DNA of 64,000 nt from Membranipora membranacea. Its lineage: Eukaryota > Bryozoa > Gymnolaemata > Cheilostomatida > Membraniporidae. Positions 36,150 through 48,695 of this stretch are shown here, piece by piece. A model generated the notes under the pieces. It had not been told where the DNA came from and did no database searches. It was given only the letters and a program-made list of their open reading frames with translations. The position numbers were made by a program, and so were the translations under genes. Positions within the stretch are counted from its first letter, which is position 1. Every line of letters starts with the position of its first letter. Location: assembly GCA_914767715.1 (NCBI GenBank), contig OU612069.1, positions 26,347,387 through 26,411,386 on the forward strand, read 5' to 3'.

Positions 36150-39100
36150 ATGCCAAGAACCTCATACACCATTCAGCAGAAACTGGAAGTATTGAGAACA
36201 GTTGAAAAGAATAACAACCTTGACAAGACTGCAAGGGAATTGAACATTAATAGACGCTTGATTCAAAGATGGAGAGCTTCCAAACATCAACTACTCAGCG
36301 AAGCAACGAAAACTTCTGGTGCCAAGAGTAGGCGGATACGTGTGAAGAGAAAGCTGGAAGGAGGGAAATATAAGGAACTTGAGGTCAAGCTGTCAGATTT
36401 TATAAAGGAGAGAAGAGAAAAGAAGTGAGTACACAACCCACACCCCATCCAAGGAGTAGTACTCCATACCCCAACCTGAGTTGTGTCCTGCCAATCAAAT
36501 CTTAATGATTGTGGGATGAGAGAGGGACAGTCAACCATACCCCCCCTACCCAAATGAGGCTGAATAGGTGGTAAGATCAGAAAAGTTATGGGCAGCTAAG
36601 AGACCAGCTCATGCCAGCCTAACACAACTTATTGTCACACTTGTTTTATATCTACCTATCTATGCAGTCTCATGTCCATCTGAACATAATAAAATAGGCT
36701 AACATAGGATGGGTTGAGAGTATTGAGTATGCATTATGCAGTATGCAAAATGTATTCTAGGTGTACAGAACTTGTGGTGTCATTGCTACATGGTAACAAT
36801 AAAAGTTTTTTCCATGGAATGCTTGAATTGTTAGTTTCCACTCAACTAGTTGTTGTAAAGGGTTCAATACCGAGGTGTTATAGTTTAAAACTAAGTTGAA
36901 TATCATAACTCAGCATCGTTTAACCATTATCGCAACTATCACTTTTAGATCACTATCTGGTAAGTAGCCTATAGTATGTAAGCCTTCTAACGCAAAAGAA
37001 ATAAAAGAGCTTATTGCTGCCCTCTCATTTACCTAGCTGCTGAAGAAGGTGAATAGGCTCATCTTGCTTTTAATTTGCTGCACAAGAATTTGAATGATGA
37101 TCAGAACCTGCTGATTTCTTTTCCCTTCCATTTGGCAGGCTATGAGACTTTTAATTTTAGCCCACGGTGACTCAAGAGGATGGCTAGTTTTGTTGTACAT
37201 GAGGTGCCGGTACGCTACTGTAGCAAATGTGAGAGCACACCCTCACCACCTTGCAATTGGTTTTTGTTTAGTATACCTCTTTTCAAATCCTCTAACTTCG
37301 ACTATTGATCATCATTTCCCTGCAATTTGCTCACCTTCAAATTTCATGAAAATGATTTTGCATCTTTGAACTAATACCACTGTAGAAGTGATCAAAATTT
37401 ACTTTGAACATTTCCGGCACTGTTTTACTGTAGCATGCTTTGTGTGTATGTGCGGTCAGCTGGTAACGTCAGGAACGGGGCCACTATGGCTGTTTGTCTT
37501 GCCAATGAAATGTCTTCTGTGAAAGTTGTTGATTGTAATACTGGTAATACTTGTTGTGGAATACGAGTTATTTTGTCACTGTTTTGGGTTTCAAGTGTCA
37601 ATCTAGGTACAAACAGCACTCATTGCATTCGATGTTCAATAACTTTTAGAATCCTTGCAATGATATTCCCAATGGTTACCAGCAAATGTAATATAACATT
37701 ACAAACATGTTTGTTGGTCTTTTCTTTAGAATGACTGTGCACTCAGCTGATTTGAAAAAGAAAGCATTGGAGCTGTTCACAGAACTGAATTACGAAGGGA
37801 CATTCAAAGCATCACGGGGCTGGATACATAAGTTCCTACGTAGAAACCGTTTCACTAGTAGACGAGTCACTGGCCAAGCACAAAAGGTTCCTAGCAATGC
37901 AGGTGTGATGATCCATGCCTTCATCGACCAGTGTCATTCTACGATTAAATCAGAGGGTAAGTGCCATCTTTGGCCACGCTCAATCTATGTATTTGCGTTA
38001 TGTTCATGCATGCTCACATCCATTCTCATTAAAATTACCCCTCACACCCGCATCTGTCTTCCCGAAGATTATAAAACCTCCATTACATATGTAAAAAATC
38101 ATAAACAAAAACCGAACTCATTTACTTTTTACTGTAGTAAGGTCCATAGTGTTTAATTTAAATAATTACATACAGCCATCAAATATCACAAATATGGCTG
38201 ATCATAACAGTAAAGTTGCCATGACTCTGGAAGTTGGAAACTGTCGGAAAATATATATACATGTATTTTTGCCTATTTTAGATATTCAGCCAGAAAATTA
38301 CCTAAATATGGATGAGACTCCCATGTATTTTGACATGGCTGCTGACCATACGTATGATGAGATTGGGTCCAGAGATGTCCTGGCGACAACCACAGGACAT
38401 GAAAAACTCAGGTTCACGGTCGTGCTGACGATCGCAGCTTCTGGACACAAGCTGAGACCTATGATAATCTTCAAAAATCTTCAAAAGGTGCCTCAGTTGA
38501 AACCTGGTCAGAGTTGGCCAAAAGGTAAGCTTGCAGTTTCTTCAGCCTAATTATTGACCATATGTGTCACATGATACGCTATGATCTGAATATAATTGTG
38601 ACTCAATCCCTCTGGCCAATGAGATAAATGTAAATTATATTTATCTCATTGATCTGGTGCTATGGTACCATTCAGAGTTCTCTTCCCTTAGGCAATGTTG
38701 AGACAACTCATCAATCAACACATTTTCTATTGTCACGGCAGTCTTTGGGTCATTTGGTATATGACTGTGATTGTTATTATACAACTCGACATGCACATAT
38801 ATCACGGCTTTGCTTTAGATATTCATGTTGCTGCATGTAAAGGTGGGTCTATGACAGAAACGCTCTTCGGTGAATATGTGAATCAGGTCATCCGTAAAAA
38901 GACTGGAGCAATATTCAATCCCCCTACTCTATTACTAATGGATCAGGCAACCAGCCATAAGGTAACTGTAAGAACAATTGCTCATTGTGATGTGTTCCTG
39001 CAAAACAAGTCGTAGCTAGAACCTTGAACTGCCAATGTAATCTTGTTGCAGATATCTGGAGTAAAACTAGCAGATAATGATTGACATTGTTTAATAGGCG

Positions 39101-40340
39101 GATTTTGATTTCTCGGATATGTTCATGGATTGACGAATTGTAATACAATGAAATTACATTTGAACACCAATATTATGTAACATACCCTCTATCATCTGTT
39201 CTCAACCTTCCTGACAATTTTTTCTGGACAAAAAATTATACAGAATTTTTTGTCTTAGATTGATGTTGTGGAGAAGTTCATAAACCACAAGGCACTGTTA
39301 GTGCCAGCTGGTTGCACCTCATTGGTGCAGCCATTGGACGTGGGCCTCAATGAGCCATTTAAGAGTAGAATGCGTGGTCAGTGGAAAAAATGGCTGGATG
39401 TACCTGTCGAGGAGCAGGAGTTCACCAAGAGTGGAAAGAGAAAGAGAGTAAGAAAATTTGTTGCTCTGTTATTTATCTTGAAAAAACTGACTGTATTATA
39501 CATGTGTTAGTTAATAGAATGCTAAAAAGCTGTCTGAAGTCTTCAGCCCTCATTTGAGACTAACAAAGGCTTCTCAAAATTTGATTGTCAAAATTGCCAA
39601 TTCGGTTGAATCTTCCTATGCAATGAATTGTGTTATCATTGCTGTCCGGCATGTCTAACCAGAGACTTAGATTCTTTAGTTCATTATTGTTGTTAAGTTT
39701 ACAAGCGCAGTGTTAACATTATCCACTTATTATCTAGGCTCCATATTTATCTGTCGCGGAGTGGGTGTCGGCTGCGTGGGGAAGCATACCCGAGGATATG
39801 GTGGCACGATCCTTTACTGCCTGTGAACTTGTGCCGCTAGCGGAGAACAGTTGGAGTGCCCTTCTCCACACACGTTTAAAGCCAGTTATTTGCCCAGACG
39901 AGCCTGTCATTCTAGACGATGCAGATGATGGTGAGGATGATATGCTCAATCTTGAGGATAATCCTGGGTTGTATTCCGACCCAGATTCAGGAAGTGGTGA
40001 GTTACATTTTTACATGATTCTTTTTTAAAGTTAGACTTCTATGGTAAGTACGGCAATAAATTCCTAATAACTGAATATAACACAAATAATTGCTGAATAT
40101 TTCATACAAGTACCAGATCCAACAAAACTATCTGAATAAACCTGATATCGAACTATAACTTGTTAGTGCTTAAAATATTCTGGTATAAGTATTTTTGTAC
40201 AGCGTCTTAAATAAACTTTGTGGAACAAAGTTCTTTATGTTTGGATTACAGAGTCAGATGAAACAGAATCACTTGAGGATTCTAGTTTTATGGAGACAGA
40301 TTCAAGTGTTATAGCCACCAAGAAGACCAACAGACGTTAG
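36150..40340 (+). CDS. pogo-family transposase, 474 residues, 7 exons, intact
   Basis: Exons 36150-36424, 37730-37956, 38282-38524, 38819-38961, 39259-39447, 39738-39996, 40252-40340 add to 1425 nt with all phases agreeing and no stops. The N-terminal HTH psq/CENP-B-like domain reads TIQQKLEVLRTVEKNNNLDKT and NINRRLIQRWR. A CENP-B-type second HTH includes ASRGWIHKFLRRNRF. The DDE_1 catalytic core has D1 in YLNMDETPMYFDM, D2 in LLLMDQATSHK and D3 in TSLVQPLDVGLNEPFK. The tail is acidic. It should bind and cut the terminal repeats and insert at TA. Seven coding exons is unusual for pogo elements, which are usually intronless or have one or two introns. The intact frame inside a mutated LINE suggests recent activity. 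Confidence 0.93.
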
Positions 40341-40505
40341 ATGTGGGTAGGTTTGTCACATATAGGAAACAGCATCTAGTATTGGGAATACATTTATTAT
40401 ATAAAGTTATAAGTCTGAGAAGTTAGATTTAGGTCAGGTGATGTATCACTATTCCTTGTAAAACAGGACACTGATCAAAATAACCACTTGAGTTCGTATA
40501 AAGGT

Positions 40506-41284
40506 TCATTCAATAATATACTGCGGAAGACCGTGGAAAAATTCAATCACAGATTTATTTTTTGTTTTTAGTTTGATAATAAGCTGACACTCTACTCCGC
40601 CTGCTCGAGGGCTGTAGCGGGTTCTACTCGAAGGCAACTTTCCTTTAAGACGGCGTACTCCGCTCAAACCTGTGATTAAAAAGATCAAATTAATTTACCA
40701 TATTATATTTTAAATATTATTTTCATACTATTACTTGCGTACAGTAACAGTTGGACATTTTAGTAGAATCTCAAATAGAAAATAACAGTATTCCCTTATC
40801 CGGTCACAAGTACTATGGCATAACCATATCGCTCAACATAAGTTTCATTTTCTGTTCTTGTTATTGTGTGTGAGAATAAAGCAAAACACTGTTTTTATTA
40901 AACATACTCATCAATGCTGTGATATCCATTGCATGTTCATCCCCAAGATGGCCCATCATTTTTTCGGTCCCATCTCTCAATTTCCTCATCACTGCGACTG
41001 CATAGTCTTCACTTGAATCTGCATTTACATAAACAAGGCACATATTGTATGTTTCTATGCATGCAAAACTACTTAAATTCTCCATGTTGTTTGGATGCCT
41101 CATTGGTGAAGATTGATTGTGACATTATTTTGTCTTCTTTCAATGCATGTACTGTAGGAAGTAAACTTTTAGTCTTACCTGGATCATAAGTGAGTACCAC
41201 TTGCTCTCCTTTAACTGGTATAAGACCATAAACATGCAAGCCCCTGAGTGCACACAAAAAGTCTACTGAGTCTGAGTCAGTCAT
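40506..41284 (-). CDS. Antisense 3-exon open frame inside the pogo element, unknown function
   Basis: Exon 1 is 41179-41284 (ATG at 41284), exon 2 is 40908-41018, and exon 3 is 40506-40669, ending in a stop. Junctions are AG-gtaag, cag, gtatg and cacag; phases are 1 and 1, and the total is 381 nt (126 residues). Exon 2 is charged and helical (EDYAVAVMRKLRDGTEKMMGH, shown here as two blocks EDYAVAVMRKLRDG and TEKMMGH). Exon 3 is basic (RRLKGKLPSSRTRYSPR). I do not recognise a domain. It is tail-to-tail with the transposase and ends 166 bases from it. It could be a DNA-binding helper, a captured gene or chance. The three matching splice phases argue against chance. Confidence 0.6.
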
Positions 41285-41499
41285 GTTTAGATCATGTCTC
41301 TTTCAGTGAATATAAGGTCAAGGTCAGTCTGATATAAGGTCAAGGTCAGTCTGATATGATTCACTTATAAGACACGGTGTCTTATAGCTGTGGGGTGTCT
41401 TATAGCTGTGGGGTGTCTTATAACTGTAGCATTTTTATTTTTTCTGAGGGGGGTGATTCACTTATAAGTCCGGTGACTTATAGGTGAGGGATTACGGTA

Positions 41500-43790
41500 A
41501 ACTGTCAGAGGCCACAGAATTCGAGGCATGAGTGCAAAGTTGAGAATCCAGGCTTTGTATTTGCCAGACAGACCACATTTTTCAATCGCGTCCAGCCCTG
41601 TAATGAGTTGCTTTTTCACCTCGTTTCCGCGAGACCTGTCTGTGATCGGTAAACTACACCATCTTCCTAAGCTCTTCACAGGCTGCTCTGCAAGCGTGGG
41701 AATACGCTCTGTTCCGATGAAGTAGGTATTTGGTACAGGTTTGCCTTTACACAAAGACAGGGACCGGCTCTTGCTAGGTTTGAATCGCATCGCACATCTC
41801 TCTATCAACTCATGCAGTCTATCGATTGAAGCTACAACCTGGGCCTTATCTGGTGATATTATTGTAATATCGTCCATAAAGGCCCTCATCGGCGGTAGTA
41901 TCTGGTTATTCGCAACCTGGATCCCATTCACCCTGCCTTGTGAATTCCGTATAACTATCTCCATCACCATAACGAATAGCAAAGGTGATATAGCACATCC
42001 CATAGGGATGCCTACTGCCAGCTCTTGCCAGCTCGTGGTAAAGTTCTTAGTAGTGAATCGCATTTTGAACTTTTTATAGTAGCGCTCAACCATAACCCTT
42101 AGCCTGTCTGTCGGGCACCCAGAAGTGTGATAGTGCGAGGTCAATTATGCTGTGCGGTACAGAACCATAGGCATTCGCCAAATCCAACCAGATTACCTCA
42201 AGGTTCGATTTTGCTTGTTTAGCAGACTTTATTGCTGACCAAATCATGCTCACATGCTCAAGACATCCAGGGAATCCTGGGATGCCTGCCTTCTGAACTG
42301 ATGGATCAATGAATCCATTGTTCATAAGATAATCTGTGAGGCGTTTTGCCAGAACGCTGAAGAATATCTTGCCTTCTACATTTAGCAGTGATATTGGTCT
42401 AAACTGCCCTAGGTCCTCCGCCTTATCCTCTTTCGGTATATACACACCATTCGCACAACACCACTCATCTGGGATCTTGCCAGACTTCCAGATTTGGTTG
42501 AGCACTTTTGTCAAGATCTCCAGTATGCCTGGACATTTCTTGTATAGCTTATAACTGATGCCATTAATTCCTGGGGCACTTTTGGCACGTGCCTTGGTAA
42601 CTACATGTGCAACTTCTCCAAGCTTGATATCACCCATCTCAAAACTGAAACCTGGAGATGTTGGACGTTTAAGCCCAGCAATATCAGTGTTCACCTCGCT
42701 CTTGTTACCGTACAGTTTTGCCAAGTGTGCCTCAACTTCTGCCTGACTAGCCTTGAGCTCGCCGCTCTTACTCTGCTCAAACAACTTCTTGGCAAATCCG
42801 TATGGATTTTTCATGAAATTGTTCAAGTTCTTTCGCTTCAACTTCCTCTTCTTCCTCAAGGCCTCAGCTCTGGCTAGCCTTCTTATTCGATCCTTGACAT
42901 CATTAAGCAATACAGAAAGCCCATGCCTTTCTGATTCAGCGCAATTTCTCATTCTCTCTCTCAGCGTGCGTTGCTGAGTTCTCAGTTTGCCTTTCTCATA
43001 TTGGCTTCTATTTGGTATTTTGGTGCACTGAGTTCCACCTCGTTTCGCAACTAAGCCAAACTTCTCCTCACAAATTGAAAAGAGGATAGCAGGCAGTTGT
43101 TTGGCCTTTTTCTCACCGCTTCCAGTCAATGCAGAGTTGAGAGCAACAACTGCATATTCGTCAAGCTCACGCCAAGTCTTGACACTGCTCATCTTTGGCC
43201 ACTCAACCTCCTGCCTTTCACAACCGCTCCCATGATGCTCGGTGGGTGTTTGAGAATTGGTTGTCTGCCCACTGTGGTTTTCAACCTGGGGCAGTGTACC
43301 ATCCGTCTTAGGTGCAGAGTTATCTACACTGCGGTTCTCTAACACCACTTCGCATCCCTTCTTAGTTCTGTGTATTTTCATACCACGCTCAGTTTTGAAA
43401 CCCCTCTGGCATACGCAAGTCCATGGCATTTCCGAGTTCGTTATAACAGTTAACCGGGTACCAGTAGGTCTCTCATCCTCCCCTTCGTTTCCGGATAGAC
43501 CTTGGGGGCATTTTTCCATATACGAACTTGTTGCGAGTGGTGGGTTGCCCATTATGACATAATCATAATGTTCGGGACTTCGGGCTGCGAACCCTGGTCC
43601 CACCCTGGGTTTCTTTCAACCATGTCAACTGTCTTTCCAATAGTCAGCTGTCAGTAGGTTCATTTAAAAGCCAGAGTACAGGATAACCCTATATAAATAG
43701 CGCAGCCTCTTTCACTTGGGCTTAATCAAGGTGTCTCTCTCACACCTTCCTTGGACCAATGAAGAGGGCGTTCGTTGCTTGGACCAATAT
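41500..43790 (-). pseudogene. R2/NeSL-type LINE, 5' half (zinc finger and reverse transcriptase)
   Basis: Frame 42086-43603 opens with a C2H2 finger (CVCQRGFKTERGMKIH) and runs into the reverse transcriptase with FRPISLLNVEGKIFFSVL and VIWLDLANAYGSVPH. After a +1 offset near 42105 (duplicated GACAGACAG), frame 41500-42144 holds GIPMGCAISPLLF and the catalytic box AFMDDITII. The family primes reverse transcription at a nicked target; many members are site-specific. The 5' UTR seems to end close to the minisatellite at 43815. It is interrupted by the pogo element in the codon after the string LWPLTV. Confidence 0.9.
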
Positions 43791-43814
43791 AACGGAAGCG
43801 CGAGACCGAGACAA

Positions 43815-45103
43815 AACTTGGCCCGAGACAAACTTGGCCCGAGCCAAACTTGGCCCGAGCCAAACTTGGCCCGAGCCAAACTTGGCCCGAGCCAAACTTG
43901 GCCCGATCCAAACTTGGCCCGAGCCAACCTTGGCCCGAGCCAAACTTGGCCCGAGCCAAACTTGGCCCGAGCCAAACTTGGCCCGAGCCAACTTTGGCCC
44001 GAGCCAAACTTGGCCCGAGCCAAACTTGGCCCGATCCAAACTTGGCCCGAGCCAACCTTGGCCCGAGCCAAACTTGGCCCGAGCCAAACTTGGCCCGAGC
44101 CAAACTTGGCCCGAGCCAACTTTGGCCCGAGCCAAACTTGGCCCGAGCCAAACTTGGCCCGAGCAAAACTTGGCCTGAGCAAAACTTGGCCCGAGCCAAA
44201 CTTGGCCCCAAATATTTAAATTGCAAATTAGTAAAACTTAGCCCCAATTAGTAAAACTTGGCCCCAAGTACTGGAACTTAGCCCAAATTAGTAAAACTTG
44301 GCCCCAAATATAAAACTTGGCCCCATGTACTGAAACTTGGCCCCAATTAGTAAATCTTGGCCCCAAATATAAAACTTGGCCCGATGCAATGGAACTTGGC
44401 CCCAATTAGTAAAACTTGGCCCCAAGTACTGAAACTTGGCCCCAATTAGTGAAACTTGGCCCCAATTAGTAAAACTTGGCCCAATGCAATGAAACTTGGC
44501 CCCAATTAGTAAAACTTGGCCCCAATTACTAAATCTTGGCCCCAAATATAAAACTTGGCCCGATGCAATGGAACTTGGCCCCAATTAGTAAAGCTTGGCC
44601 CCAATTAGTAAAACTTGGCCCCAAATATAAAACTTGGCCCCAATTAGTAAAGCTTGGCCCAAATTAGTAAAACTTGGCCCCAAATATAAAACTTGGCCCC
44701 ATGTACTGAAACGAATCCGCGACAACTTGGCCCGAGCCAAACTTGGCCCGAGCTAAACTTGGCCCCAATTAGTAAAACTTGGCCCCAAATACTAAAAATT
44801 GGCCCCAGATACTAAAACTTGACCCCAGATACTAAAACTTGGCCCCATGCAATGAAACTTGGCCCCAATTAGTAAAACTTGGCCCCAAATACCAAAACTT
44901 GGCTCCAGATATAAAACTTGGCCCTATTAGTAAAACTTGGCCCAGATACTAAAACTTGGCCCCATGCAATGAAACTTGGCCCAATTAGTAAAACTTGGCC
45001 CCAAATACCAAAACTTGGCTCCAAATATAAAACTTGGCCCTATTAGTAAAACTTGGCCCAAATACTAAAACTTGGCTCCAAATATAAAACTTGGCCCCAT
45101 GCA
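43815..45103. repeat. Modular minisatellite with a fixed head and interchangeable tails
   Basis: 43815-44205 is about 24 copies of the 16-base unit ACTTGGCCCGAGCCAA with a few point variants (GATCC, GAGCAAA). From 44206 every unit keeps the head ACTTGGCCC(C/G) but swaps its tail among a small set: CAATTAGTAAA, CAAATATAAA, CATGTACTGAA, CAAGTACTGAA, GATGCAATGGA, CAGATACTAAA. At 44711 CGAATCCGCGACAA starts a second sub-array with two GAGCC units. The 16-base part is open in all six frames (up to 173 codons), a consequence of its period and not evidence of a gene. Confidence 0.95.
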
Positions 45104-45560
45104 TGCCTTATACAATATTAATCTCTCGCAAGTGAACTATATACTAGGCTGGACAGGAGTTTCTTGTACAGATGTTTAGCCTCCCAGTTCCTATCATTTA
45201 AGACAGTCCTACAGTATTACCTGGCGATGCAGCTAGTTGGTCATGTCATTGAAACTAAATTGTATAAATCTCGCTCAAATCAGCTTCCATGTGGCATATA
45301 TTAAGTATTACAGAAAACCACCTTAAATAAATAGTCGATATAATGAGCGAACATGCTAATTGTTACCGCATTTATGGTCTGCTTACTGTATGTTTATTTC
45401 TGGAGTTATCTGTGTTATGCTTATAAGAAGGCAATTCTGAACTCAAACAGCAGCCACAGTATTCTGGTTTGTGATAATTGCATCATAAACGTTTTTTTTA
45501 AACATGTGAGCTTGCCATCCCTAAAGAGTTCCATGTTGCTAATTTTTGCATTCTTAGTAT

Positions 45561-47558
45561 TTAGCTGTCCATCGTGGCCGATGATGACGTCTTTCGTCTA
45601 CGAATAAATTGTCTCCAATCGTCTCTGCTTCGGTATAGGCTGTGCCAAGATCTAAGGGGGATCTCCCGATCAGGGTTTCTTTTGATGATGTCCTCGTATC
45701 TCAGCTTCGGGCATCCAATTCCATATGTACCATCAGTGAGTGAGTACAATATAAGCTTTGGTATTCGGGTGTTATCTAGTCTGTGGAAATGACCGGTCCT
45801 GCTGAGGCATCTGCTGATGAGAATATCGTACATGCCAGGTAAGGAAGGATCCTTTAATTTGATATAAACTGCCACCACTTTATGTTGAGTATCTGTCTCA
45901 GGTGTCTCATCATAAATGCATTAAGTTTATAAGCAGTAACCTCGTACACAAACCAGGATTCGACACCATAGAGAAGAACTGATAGAACAATGGCTCTGTA
46001 CACAGCACTTTTAGTCTTGATGGTAGGATCCTTATTGTCCCATATATGATCTCTGAGTCTCCCAAAGGCTTTTGAGGCATTGGACATGCGTATCTCCAGT
46101 TCAGTGTCGAGCTTGTTGTCGTTGGTGTCAGTTGTACCAAGATACTTAAACCTGATAACCATAGCAAGGTTTTCACCATCAATATGGATGTCATCTCCTG
46201 CGTCAGATAATGCTAATCTTTCACCTAAACTGTTTGGCTGACTGGGCAAAACCAGATATAGTTTCCTGTGCATCTGCATGGTCTTGAGCAACAACTGGAG
46301 TATCATCTGCAAATGTAAGTTCACGTACTAAAGCCCTTTCACCTGCTGACTGATGTATTCACTCCTTTGTGTAGGGCCGACACAAGATTGGTGAAATTGG
46401 CAGGACAACCAAGTTTCTCTAGAATAGCCCACAAGGCATTTCTGTTCACAGTGTCAAAGCCAAAAGTCAAAACACCATTACATCCTCGGCTCAACACAAT
46501 CTTCTTGAATTTGCTTCAGGAAGAATATCATCTACAGTGTCTTCGCCTGCACAAAATCCACATTGTGCCTCTGGGAGTAGGTCCTCTGCATAAAAGCTCA
46601 ATCTTTTGAGTAACACACAGGCAAATACTTTACCAGGTGTTGATAGAAGTGAGATGCCACAATATTTCCCACAGAGACATCGATCACCTCTCTTATACAG
46701 GGTTATAAACTAAGCATCCTCCCAATCTTGTGGAGGCTCTCCGCTCTTCCAAGAGTCAACAATGATCTCATGGTGTTGCAGGTGCTGCACTAGTAGAGCC
46801 ACTCTGAATATGATAATTTCAGGGTGTATTCTATCTGCACCGGGTGACTTTCCATTGCTGAGCATATACATAGCGTAGCATAGCATCATTAGAAACGATC
46901 TGACCAATAGTTAACCAATCAGCATTCTTCTTCCCCAACCAGTCGATGCAATGCTTATTATTATGGCAGACAGAAATGTATCATAATGTCTTGTTTTGAA
47001 GAAGTTAGTAGGACAGCTGACGGCTGTGGTCAGGTCTGTGCAGTGTGGTGGGAGGGCATTAGCATGTAACACATTGTGTGCACATTTCTTGATCATTATA
47101 TTGCCTGAGCGGCTAAATATTGTGGTTAAATTACAGTGGGCTTGCTGGTGTGATATGGCTAAAATCTGTGTTTTGTTTCCTAATTTAAACCAGGCCTGTT
47201 CACCAACAAGCCACGTGGTTACAATACGCTACCTTACGGTAGGCGCATACACCGCAATGATAGTACAATATCTGTTCTTGTTTAGAGGGAGTCTAAGGGT
47301 GATCATTCTATCGTTTACAGATTTAGGGGTCTTCAGTCATATTGGCGATGACAGCATTGATTCACTCTTCATTTCTGAGATCTTAGCATTACCAGTATCA
47401 CCAAAACAAGCCTCACTTAGTGCTTCAACATCAATTCTATATTTCTTTAGCTCTTGTACAATGATGCCACTTCGCCTTTCTGGTCTATCTGCTCTATCAC
47501 GATCAAGCATTGTTCTAATGTTCAACAAAGCAAAATTCAGATCATAAGCTGTTTGCAA
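45561..47558 (-). pseudogene. APE-type LINE, rearranged and decayed
   Basis: The endonuclease start at 47337-47558 reads FALLNIRTMLDRDRADRPERR and VEALSEACFG. The reverse transcriptase part near 46710-46907 reads MLSNGKSPGADRIHPEIII, and the tail at 45561-46324 reads FKYLGTTDTND, VLLYGVESWFVY and RQILNIKWWQF. The three blocks are in different frames with material missing between them (46910-47330 shows no LINE-like text), so this is an internally deleted relic. The exact clade was not assigned. Confidence 0.83.
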
Positions 47559-48695
47559 TTTTTATCCTTGGCGACGTCCTGCCAGTATGTATTTTATTTC
47601 TTGTGAGACTTCATGATCCAAATTGGAATAATGCTTGCAAAGGATTTTAAAGGCTACTCTGAGTTTTGTAGGTTGTCAGAGCAGCCTTCTCTACAGGTTT
47701 AGGAAATTCTGTACTGGCAAGGTGAGACTAAGACGAGTGCAGATCCTCAGCCTGCTGATGCAATGACCAGCCAGATGTGCTGTAGGCTTACATACACATT
47801 GCCCTTACAGGTTGTCATGCTCCTGGCTTATTTTCATGGTTTCTTCTCCCAAAGATCCCCATCTGATTAGCCTTGTGTCCAGTGTCCATTTCACCTTACA
47901 TTATACATTAAAAGTTGGCTGGACTTCATATTATCTTTTAGTGTGCAGAGGCAAGTTTCAGTACAGTACAGTGTAGTAATAGTTGCCTTATTATTGAATA
48001 TAAAACTACAGAAGAACGCAAAAGCCACTGTATGCAGGCAAAAATGATAATCCGTTCTTGCAAAATTAAAAATTGTTTCCATTATAGAGACATAATGAAT
48101 TTTTTGAGATTGAACGTGTGATTAAAAATGAGATGTTCATAAAGTTTGATGCAAAATTTTAAATAGAGTAAGCAGCTAGAGTATTTATGTAATATCTAAA
48201 CCTGCGCTAAAACCAATAGTTCTTTGAGTTTTATGCAACACAAAAAATTTGGCTTTCAAGTGATAATACTTCAGTACTACCATGTTCTAAGATGAAAACT
48301 ATTGAGAGACAAAATAAAATTTCTTCTGAGATTAGAAATGAGGTAACAATAAGCCAATTTACAATGGTTGTTGCAAAAATATAAATGAAACAGTATGGGC
48401 AGTTAGATTGTTAGCTATTTACAAAACTTAGTTTCACGGTCTCCTAAGAGATAATTAATACATAGGTACCACCATGTAAAGTGATGAAAAAAAATATGGG
48501 ATAAAATACAAATTTCTGTGATAAGAAATGAGATGAAAATCAGAGAATTTATAATGATGATGCAGCAAACTAAATGAAACATAATTGGCAGTAAGATTCT
48601 AAGTCTATCAATGCCATGAACTATTTACAATGCGTGTGTATGATATAATTATAGGTTGATCTACAGCTCCTGCTCAGAAGCTGTGAATTGTTCAT
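47559..48695. other. No gene seen
   Basis: AT-rich sequence without splice-consistent exons or obvious repeats. It may include the 3' UTR of the MULE-type gene to its right. Confidence 0.5.

Larger units (their letters stand above)
35831..41499 (+). mobile_element. pogo-family DNA transposon, apparently intact, nested in a LINE
   Basis: The TA target duplications are at 35831-35832 and 41498-41499; the element body is 35833-41497 (5,665 bp). The termini start CCGTAATCCCTCACCTATA on both strands (19 exact bases, a 9-base mismatch, then ACTTATAAGTGAA). Removing the element with one TA restores the LINE frame without a gap. It encodes a 7-exon transposase (plus strand) and an antisense 3-exon frame. 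The right subterminal region carries about three 18-base repeats (GGTGTCTTATAGCTGTGG, 41376-41430). Related short copies lie at 52381-52663 and 55770-55804. Confidence 0.93.

Noticed and set aside
43712-44251. Overlapping long frames (131-173 codons) on both strands with a repeated LARAKFGSGQVWLGPS-type protein
   Set aside because: The 16-base tandem unit has no stop in any frame, so all six frames stay open automatically. There is no start context, splicing or composition that favours one frame.
43815-45103. CRISPR-like array (constant repeat with variable spacers)
   Set aside because: The variable tails are only 7-11 bases, come from a small recurring set, and the context is eukaryotic with no cas genes.
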